The notes: generated by a model from the letters alone, not told the origin. Numbered from the stretch's first letter, positions 26,033 through 37,768 are shown. The stretch: 64,000 nucleotides of DNA from Mycobacterium sp. ITM-2016-00316 (GCF_002968335.2 NZ_CP134398.1:2666001-2730000), one strand, 5' to 3'. A program made the numbers and translations.

Positions 26033-26052
26033 GGCCCGATCGTAGAGCAGCG

Positions 26053-26646
26053 CTAACTACGGGTTGTAGTAGGGCCTGTCCGGCGCGGCGCGACGAACGG
26101 CACCAGCACCTCGTCGACGAGTTCGACCACCAGGTCATCGGTGATGGGGTCGCCGGTGACCAGCAGGCGATGCCACAGCACGCTCTGTCCGAGTTCCCGG
26201 GCGATGTGTACCGGCACGTCCGGGCGGACGTCACCGCGTTCGATGCCGCGGGCCAGCAGTGCGGCCATCTCTTGCTTGCGCCACCCGATCACGTCGGCGC
26301 GAAACGCGGTGGCCAGCGTCGCGTCGCCGGCCATGGCGGCCACGGCGGCCCGCATGGCGGCGCCCTGCGGGCCGGTGAACAGCGCCGCCCACCCGCGCAG
26401 CACGGCCAGCATGTCGGTGCGATAGCTGCCGGTGTCCTGGTGCGGGATGGCCGCCTTCGCGGTGCGCAACAGGGTGTCACGCAACAGTTCTCGTCCGTCC
26501 GCCCAGCGGCGGTAGAGCACCGGCTTGCTGGTACGCGCGGTGGCGGCGACCGCCTCCATCGTCACGGCGGCCGGGCCGTGTTCGGTCAACAGGGCGACGA
26601 CGGCGCCGTGGATCGCGGTATCGAGTTCGTCGCCACGGCGCCGCAT
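26053..26646 (-). CDS. TetR family regulator
   Basis: 197 residues. HTH at about residues 10-55 with VTMEAVAATARTSKPVLYRR and WADGRELLRDTLL, the TetR signature. A helical C-terminal domain follows (TetR_C_11-like by its VLWHRLLVTGDPITDDLVVE end, seen in many actinobacterial members). A near-perfect Shine-Dalgarno GAGGAGG precedes the ATG. It is divergent from the DAPG-hydrolase-like gene with two operators in the 82-base gap, so it very probably represses that gene. Ligand unknown. Confidence 0.88.
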   Translation of the reverse strand: MRRRGDELDTAIHGAVVALLTEHGPAAVTMEAVAATARTSKPVLYRRWADGRELLRDTLLRTAKAAIPHQDTGSYRTDMLAVLRGWAALFTGPQGAAMRAAVAAMAGDATLATAFRADVIGWRKQEMAALLARGIERGDVRPDVPVHIARELGQSVLWHRLLVTGDPITDDLVVELVDEVLVPFVAPRRTGPTTTRS

Positions 26647-26660
26647 GAAACCTCCTCATA

Positions 26661-26720
26661 GGAAACGCTTGCGTATCTTACGCGCGCGCCGCAGGATATA
26701 AGAAACGCAATCGTATCTTG
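26661..26720. promoter_or_regulatory. Paired operators of the TetR / hydrolase promoter
   Basis: Two 20-base copies lie exactly 40 bases apart: GGAAACGCTTGCGTATCTTA at 26661-26680 and AGAAACGCAATCGTATCTTG at 26701-26720. They share GAAACGC-N3-CGTATCTT. Each is also imperfectly self-complementary (AAGAAACG against CGTATCTT in the second), as expected for a TetR dimer site. One copy sits near each divergent gene start. Confidence 0.75.
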
Positions 26721-26728
26721 GAGGTCTG

Positions 26729-27373
26729 ATGAGCCGTCCCGTGCTCTATCCGCTGCGCACCGTCGACTCGGCCACGGTGCGCTATACGGCCGCGCCACAC
26801 CGTCGCCGAAGGGTGACCATCGACCACCGTCCGCTGCGCGGGGTGACGCCGTCGATGCTGCTGGACTGGTTCTCCGGGCTCGGCGGGACGATGGACTACG
26901 GCGGTGAGGTGATCGACCGATACCTGGCCTGGCATCCCATCGACCACATCAGATGGGAACTGGCCGCCGGCGAGCACGCGGCCGAGGGTGCCCGGTTCCG
27001 GATCGTGGAGGCCTTCGGCGGGCGACCGGAATACCGCGTCGACGTCGTCGACCGGGTGGAGAAACTCGACGAGACCGGGATCCGGCTGGTGCAGCGGGTG
27101 GCCGGGGTGATGGTGTTCAGCCTGGAGCACACCTGGTCTGCGGGCGACGACGGCACCCACTACGTGAGCGTCCTCGACGTCGGGGCCCGCACACCGCTTT
27201 TCCGGCCGGTGAACGCCCATCTCTGCCGAAAGTTCCCGGATCACATGGCGCGCGCCTGGGTTCGGCACAACATCGAGGAGGTCGGCCAGTTGGAGTTTCT
27301 GCTGCCCGGCCTCAACACCAGATCGCCAGCTGCCGGCCGCGACCGTCGACCTGCGGCGGATCCGGCAGGCTGA
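26729..27373 (+). CDS. DAPG-hydrolase (PhlG)-like protein
   Basis: 214 residues after a GGAGG Shine-Dalgarno. Seen: AWHPIDHIRWE (about 70-80), FRIVEAFGGRPEYRVDVV (about 90-107) and RAWVRHNIEEVGQLEFLLP (about 174-192). The HNIEE stretch gives His-x3-Glu, the same spacing as the zinc ligands of PhlG, the hydrolase that cleaves a C-C bond in 2,4-diacetylphloroglucinol; the earlier His and Glu fit the other two ligands. I infer a zinc-dependent C-C hydrolase of aromatic ketones, under TetR control. The C-terminal tail (NTRSPAAGRDRRPAADPAG) runs into the convergent DUF429 gene for 62 bases. Confidence 0.6.
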   Translation: MSRPVLYPLRTVDSATVRYTAAPHRRRRVTIDHRPLRGVTPSMLLDWFSGLGGTMDYGGEVIDRYLAWHPIDHIRWELAAGEHAAEGARFRIVEAFGGRPEYRVDVVDRVEKLDETGIRLVQRVAGVMVFSLEHTWSAGDDGTHYVSVLDVGARTPLFRPVNAHLCRKFPDHMARAWVRHNIEEVGQLEFLLPGLNTRSPAAGRDRRPAADPAG

Positions 27374-27992
27374 ACGCCGCCCCGGTGGCGATACGGTGCG
27401 CACTCCACGCCGCGGCGCCCGCATCGAGCACGTCATCGGCGGGTACCGCCGCGACGGCGCGGCCCAGGTCCTCGGGGATGTCGATGCCATGCGAGGTCAG
27501 CATCCGGAGCCGGGCGCGCTGGCCACGCCAGCTCTTCTTCTTGCCGTCGGCGGCCAGCAGACCCATTTCGTGAAAGGACAGCTCGGGGTGCACCTCGTGC
27601 AGGGGCAGCCCGGTCTCGTCGTGCAGAGCCTCGGCCTCCAGGAACTTTCGCCGCAGACCCCAGGTCTGGATGCTGATGCCGGTGCCGGTGAGGGCTTTCG
27701 CCGCGGCGGTGGCCGCCGCATGGTCGGGCGCGTCGAACACCGGGCGGGGCGGCATCGCGAACAGACTCGACGACCGGGCACCGAGACGGCGTCGGGCGGC
27801 CCGGTCCGAGGCGCGCACCTCGGAGTCCAGCAGGCCCAGCGGTATGTCGACGCCGATGGCGACCGCGTCGGGTGCGGCGGCCACCAGACCGCCCAGCGTC
27901 TCGTCCACATGGGCGCCGGCATAACGCCCGTCCCGGAGCTCGATGCCGACCCAGCCGTGCTTCCAGCCGTCGACCCCGAGCACCGTGCTCAC
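27312..27992 (-). CDS. DUF429 family protein (predicted RNase H-like fold)
   Basis: 226 residues from GTG at 27992, whose first bases overlap the ABC permease stop (GTGA). Seen: VLGVDGWKHGWVGIELRDG at the N-terminus (beta-1 with the conserved GvD..k.GW), AVAIGVDIPLGLLDS, RRRLGARSSSLFAMPPRPVF and the acidic HEVHPELSFHEMGL. This is the DUF429 pattern, predicted to be an RNase H-fold nuclease, but no activity is established. Translational coupling to an exporter operon is unusual and may hint at a linked role. Confidence 0.8.
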   Translation of the reverse strand: MSTVLGVDGWKHGWVGIELRDGRYAGAHVDETLGGLVAAAPDAVAIGVDIPLGLLDSEVRASDRAARRRLGARSSSLFAMPPRPVFDAPDHAAATAAAKALTGTGISIQTWGLRRKFLEAEALHDETGLPLHEVHPELSFHEMGLLAADGKKKSWRGQRARLRMLTSHGIDIPEDLGRAVAAVPADDVLDAGAAAWSAHRIATGAAFSLPDPPQVDGRGRQLAIWC

Positions 27993-28762
27993 GTGAAGCG
28001 GAACCAGCGCAGCGCGGCCAACGCCGAGAGCACCCCCCAGGCCGCCAGCACGGCGATGCCGAACCAGTCCGCCGACAGCGTCATCGCCTGCGTCAGCGAC
28101 TCGGTCAGCGCACCCGACGGTGTCAGCCGCGCCACCCAGCGCAGCGCCGCGGGCACCGGACCGCCGTCGAGCGTCAGGGCGCCCAGTCCGGCGAAGACGA
28201 ACCACAGCAGGTTTGCCAGGGCCAGCACGATCTCCGAGCGCAGTGTCCCGCCGAGCAGCAGTCCCAGTGCGGCGAAGGTCGCGGTGCCGAGCGCGATCAC
28301 CACCGCGCCCAGTGCCAGGGCGCCCACCTCGGGGCGCCACCCCAGGGCGATGCCGATGCCGCCCAGCAGGATCGACTGCAGGAACACCACGGCCACGACG
28401 GCCAGCGACTTGCCGGCGACGATGCCCCACACCGGAAGTGCGGTGGCGCCGAGCCGTTTCAGCGCGCCGTAACGGCGGTCGAAGGCCACCGCGATGGCCT
28501 GCCCGGTGAAGGCCGTCGAGATGACCGCCAGCGCCATGATCGCGGGGGTGAAGGTGGCCGCCCGGTTGGCACCGAAGTCGCCGAGCGGCAACAGGGTCAG
28601 GCCGATCAGCAGGGTGATCGGGATGAACATGGTGAGCAGCAGCTGCTCACCGTTGCGCAGCAGCAACCGCAGCTCCAGGCCGAACTGCGCGATCAGCATC
28701 TGGCGCACCCCGGCCGGGCGCGGGTCGGGGGTGAAGGTGCCCGCGGCGAAACGATTGCTCAC
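27989..28762 (-). CDS. ABC-2 type exporter permease
   Basis: 257 residues from GTG at 28762, overlapping the ATPase stop by 4 bases. Six predicted membrane helices, with LRNGEQLLLTMFIPITLLIG at the start of the membrane part and FDRRYGALKRLGATALPVWG as the ABC-2 cytoplasmic loop. It pairs with the adjacent DrrA-like ATPase. The arrangement ctaA ... permease, ATPase, mptB matches Rv1457c-Rv1458c-Rv1459c of M. tuberculosis. The exported molecule is unknown; linkage to the mannosyltransferase MptB suggests a cell-envelope substrate. Confidence 0.88.
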   Translation of the reverse strand: MSNRFAAGTFTPDPRPAGVRQMLIAQFGLELRLLLRNGEQLLLTMFIPITLLIGLTLLPLGDFGANRAATFTPAIMALAVISTAFTGQAIAVAFDRRYGALKRLGATALPVWGIVAGKSLAVVAVVFLQSILLGGIGIALGWRPEVGALALGAVVIALGTATFAALGLLLGGTLRSEIVLALANLLWFVFAGLGALTLDGGPVPAALRWVARLTPSGALTESLTQAMTLSADWFGIAVLAAWGVLSALAALRWFRFT

Positions 28763-29691
28763 GATCTCAACTCCCTGCCGGTCAGATCGAGGAAGACTTG
28801 TTCCAGGCTGCGCTGTTCCACCCGCATGTCGGTGGCCAGCACGTTCACCCGCGCGCACCACGCGGTCACCGTGGCCAGCACCTGTGGATCGATGTGTCCT
28901 TCCACCAGATACTCCCCGGGCGTGGCCTCGGTGGCCCGGTAATCCTCCGGAAGCGCCGAGATCAGCAGGGTGAGATCGAGTTTCGGTGGGGCGGTGAAGC
29001 GCAGCTGGTTCTCTGCGCCGTTGCGCATCAACTCTGCCGGCGTGCCCGCGGCCACCGTCGCGCCGTGGTCGATGATGACCAGCCGGTCGGCCAGCTCCTC
29101 GGCCTCGGTGAGTTGATGGGTGGTCAGCACGACCGTCACGCCGTCGCGGCGCAACGCGTCGATCAGCTCCCACACCACGATGCGCGCATGTGCGTCCATA
29201 CCGGCCGTCGGCTCGTCCAGGAACACCAGATCCGGGCGGCCGACGACCGCGCAGGCCAGGGCCAGGCGCTGCTGCTGGCCGCCGGAGAGCCGGCGATAGG
29301 TCGTGCGTGCGGCATCGGCGAGGCCGAGCGTGTCCAGCAGCCACTGCGGGTCGAGGGGATTGGCGGCGTAGGCGGCCACCAGATCGAGCATCTCGCCGGC
29401 GCGGGCCGCGGGGTAGCCGCCGCCGCCCTGCAGCATCACGCCGATGCGCTCACGCAGTTTGGCGTTGTCGGTGGTCGGGTCGAGGCCGAGGATCTCGATG
29501 CTGCCCGCGTCGGGACGCAGGAAGCCCTCGCACATCTCGATGGTGGTGGTCTTGCCCGCGCCGTTGGGCCCGAGCAACGCGAACACCTCGGCGCGGTGCA
29601 CCTCGAGGTCGAGATTGTTCACCGCGATCGTCGCTCCGTAGCGCTTGGTCAGGCCGCGCAGCCGCACGACGGGCTCAGAACCGGTGGTCAC
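28759..29691 (-). CDS. ABC exporter ATP-binding protein (DrrA-like)
   Basis: 310 residues. Walker A GPNGAGKT near 39-46, signature RLSGGQQQRLALACAVVG near 134, Walker B LVFLDEPTAGMD near 155-166, then a C-terminal DrrA-type extension (EDYRATEATPGEYLVEGHID) that is typical of drug/lipid exporters. Translation is coupled both ways: its ATG overlaps the mptB stop and its stop overlaps the permease GTG. Energises export through the adjacent ABC-2 permease. Confidence 0.92.
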   Translation of the reverse strand: MTTGSEPVVRLRGLTKRYGATIAVNNLDLEVHRAEVFALLGPNGAGKTTTIEMCEGFLRPDAGSIEILGLDPTTDNAKLRERIGVMLQGGGGYPAARAGEMLDLVAAYAANPLDPQWLLDTLGLADAARTTYRRLSGGQQQRLALACAVVGRPDLVFLDEPTAGMDAHARIVVWELIDALRRDGVTVVLTTHQLTEAEELADRLVIIDHGATVAAGTPAELMRNGAENQLRFTAPPKLDLTLLISALPEDYRATEATPGEYLVEGHIDPQVLATVTAWCARVNVLATDMRVEQRSLEQVFLDLTGRELRS

Positions 29692-31340
29692 GGAGATTCA
29701 GCGTAAGCGTCGGGTCTGGCAGCCGGTGGCTCCGGTCCGGGTCGGCGGTCATCGGGCCCTGGATCGGGCAGCGGGCGCCACGGCAGCCGACGGTAGGTGA
29801 GCGCGATCAAGAGTGCCACGATCACGGCGCTGGCCAGCGTGGCGTCGACGATCTGGAACAGGGCGAACCGGTCGCCGTTGGCGGTCGGCCCGAATATGCC
29901 CACCACCAGCGTCATCGCGATGGCGGAGCCGCGGAATCCGGGTCGGGTGGCCCACGTGGCCAGCGGGATGATGGCCCACAGCAGGTACCAGGGCTGGACC
30001 ACCGGGAACAGCAGAACCGTGGCGCCGAGCGCGACACCGAGGCCGCCGACGGGGTGCAGCCGGCCGCGGAAGACCGCCAGCAGCAGCCAGGTCACCAGGA
30101 TTGCGATGATGATCACACCGATGCCACGGGTGAGCCCCAGTACGGAGGTGGTGTGGTCACCGAGGCCGAGCAGGATGCCGACCTGCCCGGTGCCCAGCGC
30201 GATCAGGGTGGGCGGTGACATCCAGGACCGCACCACGTTCGCGGTGCCCAGGGTGAACAGCCAGCCGAAGCCCAGGCCGCTGGCCCAGCCGATCACGGCC
30301 ATCACCGCCAACGACAGTGCGCCCAGGGAGAACCCGGCAGCCAGCAGTGCCCTGAAGGTGCCGCCCCAGCGCCACGCCAGCGCCATCACGATGAAGCCCA
30401 TCGCCAGCAGCGAGGGCAATTTGACCTGGGAGGACATCGTGACCAGCACGGTGCCGGCGACCAGCATCGCGGTGGCTCGGGGCGGGATCCGCCACTGCCC
30501 GTCGCGGACGCCGTCGATACCGCGCAGCGCGAACTCGGTGCCCGCCAGCATCAGGCCGAGCATCAACGCCTCGTTGTGGATACCGGCCACCAGATGCATG
30601 AACAGCAGCGGATTACACGGACCCAGCCACAGTGCGCTCACCTCGTGTACACCGCACCGCTGCGCCAAACGCGGGGTGGCCCAGACGATGAGTCCGACAC
30701 CGACGAGCACCACCAGCCGGTGGCACAGCACGGCGGCGACGATGTTGTCACCGGTGAGCACCGATATGCCCTCGCCGATCCACAGGAAAAGCGGACCGTA
30801 CGGGGCCGGGGTCTCGCGCCACAGGCTGGGCACCGACAGGGTGAAGACGTGATCCAGGCCGAGCCCGGGCGCCGGGCCGACCAGATACGGGTCCAGACCG
30901 AGCCGGGCGATCTGGCTCTGCGCCAGGTAGGAGTAGACGTCCTTGCTGTACATCGGCGGGGCGATCAGCAGCGGCAGCAGCCACAGCATGAGCGTGCGAT
31001 CCAGTTGGCTGCGGGACATCCGGTGCGGTCCGAGGGCGAACCGGCCCAGCATCAGCCAGGCCAGCGCCATCATCACCGCGCCGGTGGTGGTCATCGTCAG
31101 GGATACGGTCTGGATGCGTGAGGGCAGGTTGAGCAGACGGACGCCGAACGTGGGGTCCTGGACGACCGGCCGGGCGCCGGCGCCGAGCGCGCCGATCGCC
31201 ATGAGGACGGTTCCGGTCGCGCCGAATACCCTGGTGCGACGCAGTGAGACGACCTCAGCGCCGGTGAGGGGTGACCCGACCGACCGTTCGTCGGCGTGCC
31301 ATCGGGCGACCGCCGAGCTGAAGGACCCAAGGGCGGTCAT
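29688..31340 (-). CDS. mptB: Alpha-(1->6)-mannopyranosyltransferase
   Basis: 550 residues, GT-C membrane glycosyltransferase with about twelve helices. It extends the alpha-1,6-mannan core of lipomannan/lipoarabinomannan from polyprenyl-phosphomannose on the outer face of the membrane. The catalytic acidic motif of the first external loop is seen in APPMYSKDVYSYLAQSQIAR. PYGPLFLWIGEGIS and HLVAGIHNEALMLGLMLAGT are further family landmarks. Position next to sufR and the ABC exporter matches Rv1459c. TACGCT ends 6 bases before the ATG at 31340, so the transcript is probably leaderless. Confidence 0.9.
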   Translation of the reverse strand: MTALGSFSSAVARWHADERSVGSPLTGAEVVSLRRTRVFGATGTVLMAIGALGAGARPVVQDPTFGVRLLNLPSRIQTVSLTMTTTGAVMMALAWLMLGRFALGPHRMSRSQLDRTLMLWLLPLLIAPPMYSKDVYSYLAQSQIARLGLDPYLVGPAPGLGLDHVFTLSVPSLWRETPAPYGPLFLWIGEGISVLTGDNIVAAVLCHRLVVLVGVGLIVWATPRLAQRCGVHEVSALWLGPCNPLLFMHLVAGIHNEALMLGLMLAGTEFALRGIDGVRDGQWRIPPRATAMLVAGTVLVTMSSQVKLPSLLAMGFIVMALAWRWGGTFRALLAAGFSLGALSLAVMAVIGWASGLGFGWLFTLGTANVVRSWMSPPTLIALGTGQVGILLGLGDHTTSVLGLTRGIGVIIIAILVTWLLLAVFRGRLHPVGGLGVALGATVLLFPVVQPWYLLWAIIPLATWATRPGFRGSAIAMTLVVGIFGPTANGDRFALFQIVDATLASAVIVALLIALTYRRLPWRPLPDPGPDDRRPGPEPPAARPDAYAESP

Positions 31341-31428
31341 GCGAGCAGCGTAGCGGCCGGGCTTTTGTGGCCCGCCACGGTTAGGACCGGCGGCCCGGCG
31401 GGGTCGGGCCGGGGTGTCCCGCCCTGGT

Positions 31429-31480
31429 TAGGGTTACCTTGCTGGAACCCTAGGTCGAATTCCGACACAATGATGTTGTG
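31429..31480. promoter_or_regulatory. Palindromes in the mptB-sufR intergenic region
   Basis: Two inverted repeats lie just before sufR. The first (31429-31452) is TAGGGTT, 10 bases, AACCCTA, with perfect 7-base arms. The second (31466-31480) is CACAATGATGTTGTG, with perfect 5-base arms, and covers the GTG start itself. Either could be the SufR operator for autorepression of the suf operon. Confidence 0.55.
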
Positions 31481-32232
31481 AAAATAAATCCGGAGGCACC
31501 GGGCGCGGCGGCAACCGCGCCCACCTTGGTGTCTCCGGACGGTCACACCCGTAGCGCGATCGTGCAGTTACTGCTGGAGGGCCCGGTCACCGCGGGTGAC
31601 ATCGGCCAGCGCCTCGGTATCTCGGCCGCCGGCATCCGTCGGCATCTCGACGCCCTGATCGACGCCGGAGACGCACAGGCCAGCGCGGCGGCGGCCTGGC
31701 AGCACAACGGGCGGGGCAGGCCGGCCAAACGGTATCGCCTGACCGCGGCCGGACGTGCAAAGCTCTCGCACGCCTATGACGACCTGGCGGTGGCCGCGAT
31801 GCGTCAACTCCGCGAGATCGGCGGCGACGACGCGGTGCGCACCTTCGCCCGTCGCCGTATCGACACCATCCTGGCGGGGATCTCCGAGGTGAGCGATCCG
31901 GACGCGGTCGAGCAGACCGCCGACCAGATGGCCGCCGCACTGACCGACGCCGGGTACGCGACCACCACCACACCGGTGGCCGGTCCGTTGTCCGGTGTGC
32001 AGATCTGCCAGCATCATTGCCCGGTGTCACACGTTGCCGAGGAATTTCCCGAGCTGTGTGACGCTGAACAAGAGGCGTTCGCCGAGATCCTGGGCACCCA
32101 CGTGCAGCGGCTGGCCACCATCGTCAACGGTGATTTCGCGTGCACCACCCACGTTCCACTGGGACCTGACAAGTCCCTACCTGTTCGGCCCACAGCCTGC
32201 GCCGAATCCACCACCACACAAGGAGTGTCGCC

Positions 32233-32236
<4 letters not shown>
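31478..32236 (+). CDS. sufR: SufR, iron-sulfur-sensing repressor of the suf operon
   Basis: 252 residues. N-terminal winged HTH ([20 protein letters not shown], about 37-56, with [17 protein letters not shown] as the wing). The C-terminal part carries the cluster-binding cysteines in [20 protein letters not shown] and a fourth candidate in DFACTTHVP. In M. tuberculosis and cyanobacteria the homologue binds an Fe-S cluster and represses suf genes when the cluster is intact. The stop overlaps the sufB ATG (ATGA), so the regulator leads its own operon. Confidence 0.93.
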
Positions 32237-33659
<1,423 letters not shown>

Positions 33660-33663
<4 letters not shown>

Positions 33664-34865
33664 CGGGCGAGCTGACTACCGCGGTCGAAGGCGGCCGTAA
33701 AACCGGTTCGGCTCTGAATGCCAACAAGGGCGAGCAGTTCGCCTCGTTCGACGTCGACGCGTTCGAGGTGCCCGGTGGTCGCGACGAGCTGTGGCGGTTC
33801 ACCCCGCTCAAGCGTCTGCGCGGCCTGCACGACGGTACGGCGCCGGCGACGGGTTCGGCACTGATCGAGGTGACCGAGCGCCCCGGGGTGACCGTCGAGA
33901 CCGTCCAGCGCGACGATCCGCGCCTCGGCCAGGGCGGTGTGCCGTCGGACCGCGTTGCGGCCCAGGCGTACTCGTCGTTCGGCAACGCGACCGTGGTGAC
34001 CGTGGCCCGAGACACCGAGGTCGGCGAGCCCATCGAGATCGTCGTCACCGGCCCCGGTGCGGGCAACGTCGCCTACGGGCACCTGCAGATCCGGGTGGAA
34101 GAGCTGTCCCGGGCGATCGTGGTGGTCGACCTGCGCGGCAGCGGCACCTACGCCGACAACGTCGAGATCATCGTCGGCGACTCGGCCGGACTCGGCGTCA
34201 TCTGGATCGCCGACTGGGCCGATGACATGGTGCACGTCAGTTCGCACCATGCCCGCCTGGGCAAGGATTCGGTGCTTGGCCACGTCAACGTCACCCTCGG
34301 TGGCGATGTGGTGCGCACCACGGCCACCGTGCGATTCACCGCCCAGGGCGGCGAGGCTCAGCTGCTCGGTACCTACTTCGCCGACGACGGCCAGCACTTC
34401 GAGTCCCGGTTGCTCGTCGACCATGCGGTACCGAATTGCAAGTCCGATGTGCTCTACAAGGGTGCGCTGCAAGGTGATCCGGCCTCCGACAAGCCGGATG
34501 CGCACACCGTGTGGATCGGTGATGTGCTGATCCGCGCCGAGGCCACCGGCACCGACACCTACGAGGCGAACCGCAACCTGGTGCTCACCGACGGCGCCCG
34601 CGCCGACTCGGTGCCCAACCTGGAGATAGAGACCGGTGAGATCGCCGGCGCCGGACACGCCAGTGCCACCGGCCGTTTCGATGACGAGCAGTTGTTCTAT
34701 CTGCGCGCCCGGGGCATTCCCGAGGAGGCGGCCCGCCGCCTGGTGGTCCGCGGCTTCTTCGGCGAGATCATCGCCAAGATCGCCGTGCCCGCCGTGCGCG
34801 AGCGCCTGACCGAAGCCATCGAACGAGAACTAGCCATCACGGAATCGAAAGCGACCCAAGAATGA
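33660..34865 (+). CDS. sufD: Fe-S cluster assembly protein SufD
   Basis: 401 residues, right-handed parallel beta-helix protein related to SufB. Forms the SufB-SufD heterodimer that binds two SufC ATPases. Seen: the N-terminal [20 protein letters not shown], the central [19 protein letters not shown], and the C-terminal [16 protein letters not shown] region ending [14 protein letters not shown] that matches SufB's end. Its GTG start overlaps the sufB stop and its stop overlaps the sufC ATG. Confidence 0.96.
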
Positions 34866-35629
34866 CCACGCTCGAAGTCAAAGACCTGCACGTCTCCGTC
34901 GCCAATCCTGAAGGTGGCGACGACACTCCCATCCTCAAGGGCGTCAACCTGACCGTGAAGTCGGGGGAGACCCACGCGGTGATGGGTCCCAACGGATCCG
35001 GCAAGTCCACCCTGTCCTATGCCATTGCCGGCCATCCCAAGTACAAGGTCACCTCCGGCTCGATCACCATCGACGGTGCCGACGTGCTCGAGATGAGCGT
35101 CGACGAACGCGCCCGTGCCGGCCTGTTCCTGGCCATGCAGTACCCGGTCGAGGTCCCCGGTGTGTCCATGTCGAACTTCCTGCGGACCGCGGCCACCGCG
35201 GTACGCGGCGAGGCCCCGAAGCTGCGGCACTGGGTCAAAGAGGTCAAGGGCGCGATGACCGACCTGGACATCGATCCGACGTTCAGCGAGCGCAGCGTCA
35301 ACGAGGGCTTCTCCGGTGGTGAGAAGAAGCGCCACGAGATCCTGCAGCTGTCGCTCCTCAAGCCGAAGATCGCCATCCTGGACGAAACCGACTCCGGTCT
35401 CGACGTCGATGCGCTGCGCATCGTGAGCGAGGGCGTGAACCGCTACGCCGAGGCCGAGAACGGTGGCCTGCTGCTGATCACGCACTACACCCGGATCCTG
35501 CGCTACATCCGGCCGCAGTTCGTGCACGTGTTCTTCGACGGCCGGATCATCGAGTCCGGCGGTCCCGAGCTCGCCGATCAGCTCGAAGAGAACGGCTACG
35601 AGCGATTCACTCAGGCAGCATCAACCTAG
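34862..35629 (+). CDS. sufC: Fe-S cluster assembly ATPase SufC
   Basis: 255 residues, soluble ABC ATPase of the SufBCD complex. Walker A GPNGSGKST at 42-50, Q-loop AMQYPVEVPG, signature FSGGEKKRHEI, Walker B IAILDETDSGLD, typical of SufC (the DETDSGLD variant rather than DEPT). ATP binding by SufC drives conformational change of SufB-SufD during cluster assembly. Translation is coupled with sufD by a 4-base overlap. Confidence 0.97.
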   Translation: MTTLEVKDLHVSVANPEGGDDTPILKGVNLTVKSGETHAVMGPNGSGKSTLSYAIAGHPKYKVTSGSITIDGADVLEMSVDERARAGLFLAMQYPVEVPGVSMSNFLRTAATAVRGEAPKLRHWVKEVKGAMTDLDIDPTFSERSVNEGFSGGEKKRHEILQLSLLKPKIAILDETDSGLDVDALRIVSEGVNRYAEAENGGLLLITHYTRILRYIRPQFVHVFFDGRIIESGGPELADQLEENGYERFTQAAST

Positions 35630-36922
<1,293 letters not shown>

Positions 36923-36956
36923 CGGCGGGCACGAGCGCAGCGACCGGGGGTGTTGG

Positions 36957-37415
36957 ATGAGAATGGAACAGATGTACCAGGAAGTGATCCTGGACCATTA
37001 CAAACACCCGCATCACCGCGGACTGCGCGAGCCGTTCGGCGCCGAGGTGCATCACGTCAATCCCACCTGCGGTGACGAGGTGACCCTGCGGGTGGCGCTG
37101 TCCGCCGACGGCGAGACGGTCGAGGACATCTCCTATGACGGCCAGGGCTGTTCGATCAGCCAGGCCGCGACCTCGGTGCTCACCGATCAGGTGATCGGGC
37201 AGAGCGTCGGCGATGCCCTCAAGACGGTGGCCGCGTTCACCGAGATGATCTCCTCGCGTGGGAACGTTGAGGGGGATGAGGATGTGATCGGCGACGGAAT
37301 CGCCTTCGCCGGTGTGGCGAAGTATCCCGCGCGGGTGAAATGTGCCCTGCTCGGCTGGACGGCCTTCAAGGCTGCTCTGTCCGAGGCCAGCCATGATGTG
37401 GAGGACAAACGATGA
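36957..37415 (+). CDS. sufU: SufU, zinc-dependent sulfur-transfer protein
   Basis: 152 residues from ATG at 36957. Its zinc-site residues are visible: C38 and D40 in NPTCGDEV, C65 in GQGCSIS, and C129 in RVKCALLGW. SufU accepts persulfide from SufS in Gram-positive and actinobacterial Suf systems. The 34-base gap after sufS has a GC-rich segment with GAGCGCAGCGAC, a sequence style often seen in mycobacterial intergenic repeats. The stop overlaps the sufT start (ATGA). Confidence 0.95.
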   Translation: MRMEQMYQEVILDHYKHPHHRGLREPFGAEVHHVNPTCGDEVTLRVALSADGETVEDISYDGQGCSISQAATSVLTDQVIGQSVGDALKTVAAFTEMISSRGNVEGDEDVIGDGIAFAGVAKYPARVKCALLGWTAFKAALSEASHDVEDKR

Positions 37416-37768
37416 GCGACACCGTCAATACCGACCCCGTGAACGAGGAACTGCTCGCCGACCTCGAGGAGGCCATGCGTGACGTGGTGGACCCCGAACT
37501 CGGCATCAACGTCGTCGACCTCGGCCTGGTGTACGGCCTGAACCTGGAAGAGGGTGAGGCGGGCACCGTCGCGCTCATCGACATGACGCTCACCTCGGCG
37601 GCCTGTCCGCTCACCGATGTGATCGAGGACCAGACCCGCACCGCGCTGATCGGCGCCGGGCTGGTCAACGAGATCAAGCTGAACTGGGTGTGGAACCCGC
37701 CGTGGGGTCCGGACAAGATCACCGACGACGGTCGCGAGCAGTTGCGCGCGCTCGGCTTCACCGTCTGA
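37412..37768 (+). CDS. sufT: DUF59 / MIP18 family Fe-S protein SufT
   Basis: 118 residues. DUF59 fold with MRDVVDPELGINVVDLGLVY near 28-47 and the conserved cysteine in MTLTSAACPLTDVIEDQ near residue 65. SufT-type proteins help maturation of Fe-S targets. It closes the sufRBDCSUT operon, which is a near-continuous chain of 4-base stop/start overlaps except before sufS and sufU. Confidence 0.93.
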   Translation: MSDTVNTDPVNEELLADLEEAMRDVVDPELGINVVDLGLVYGLNLEEGEAGTVALIDMTLTSAACPLTDVIEDQTRTALIGAGLVNEIKLNWVWNPPWGPDKITDDGREQLRALGFTV

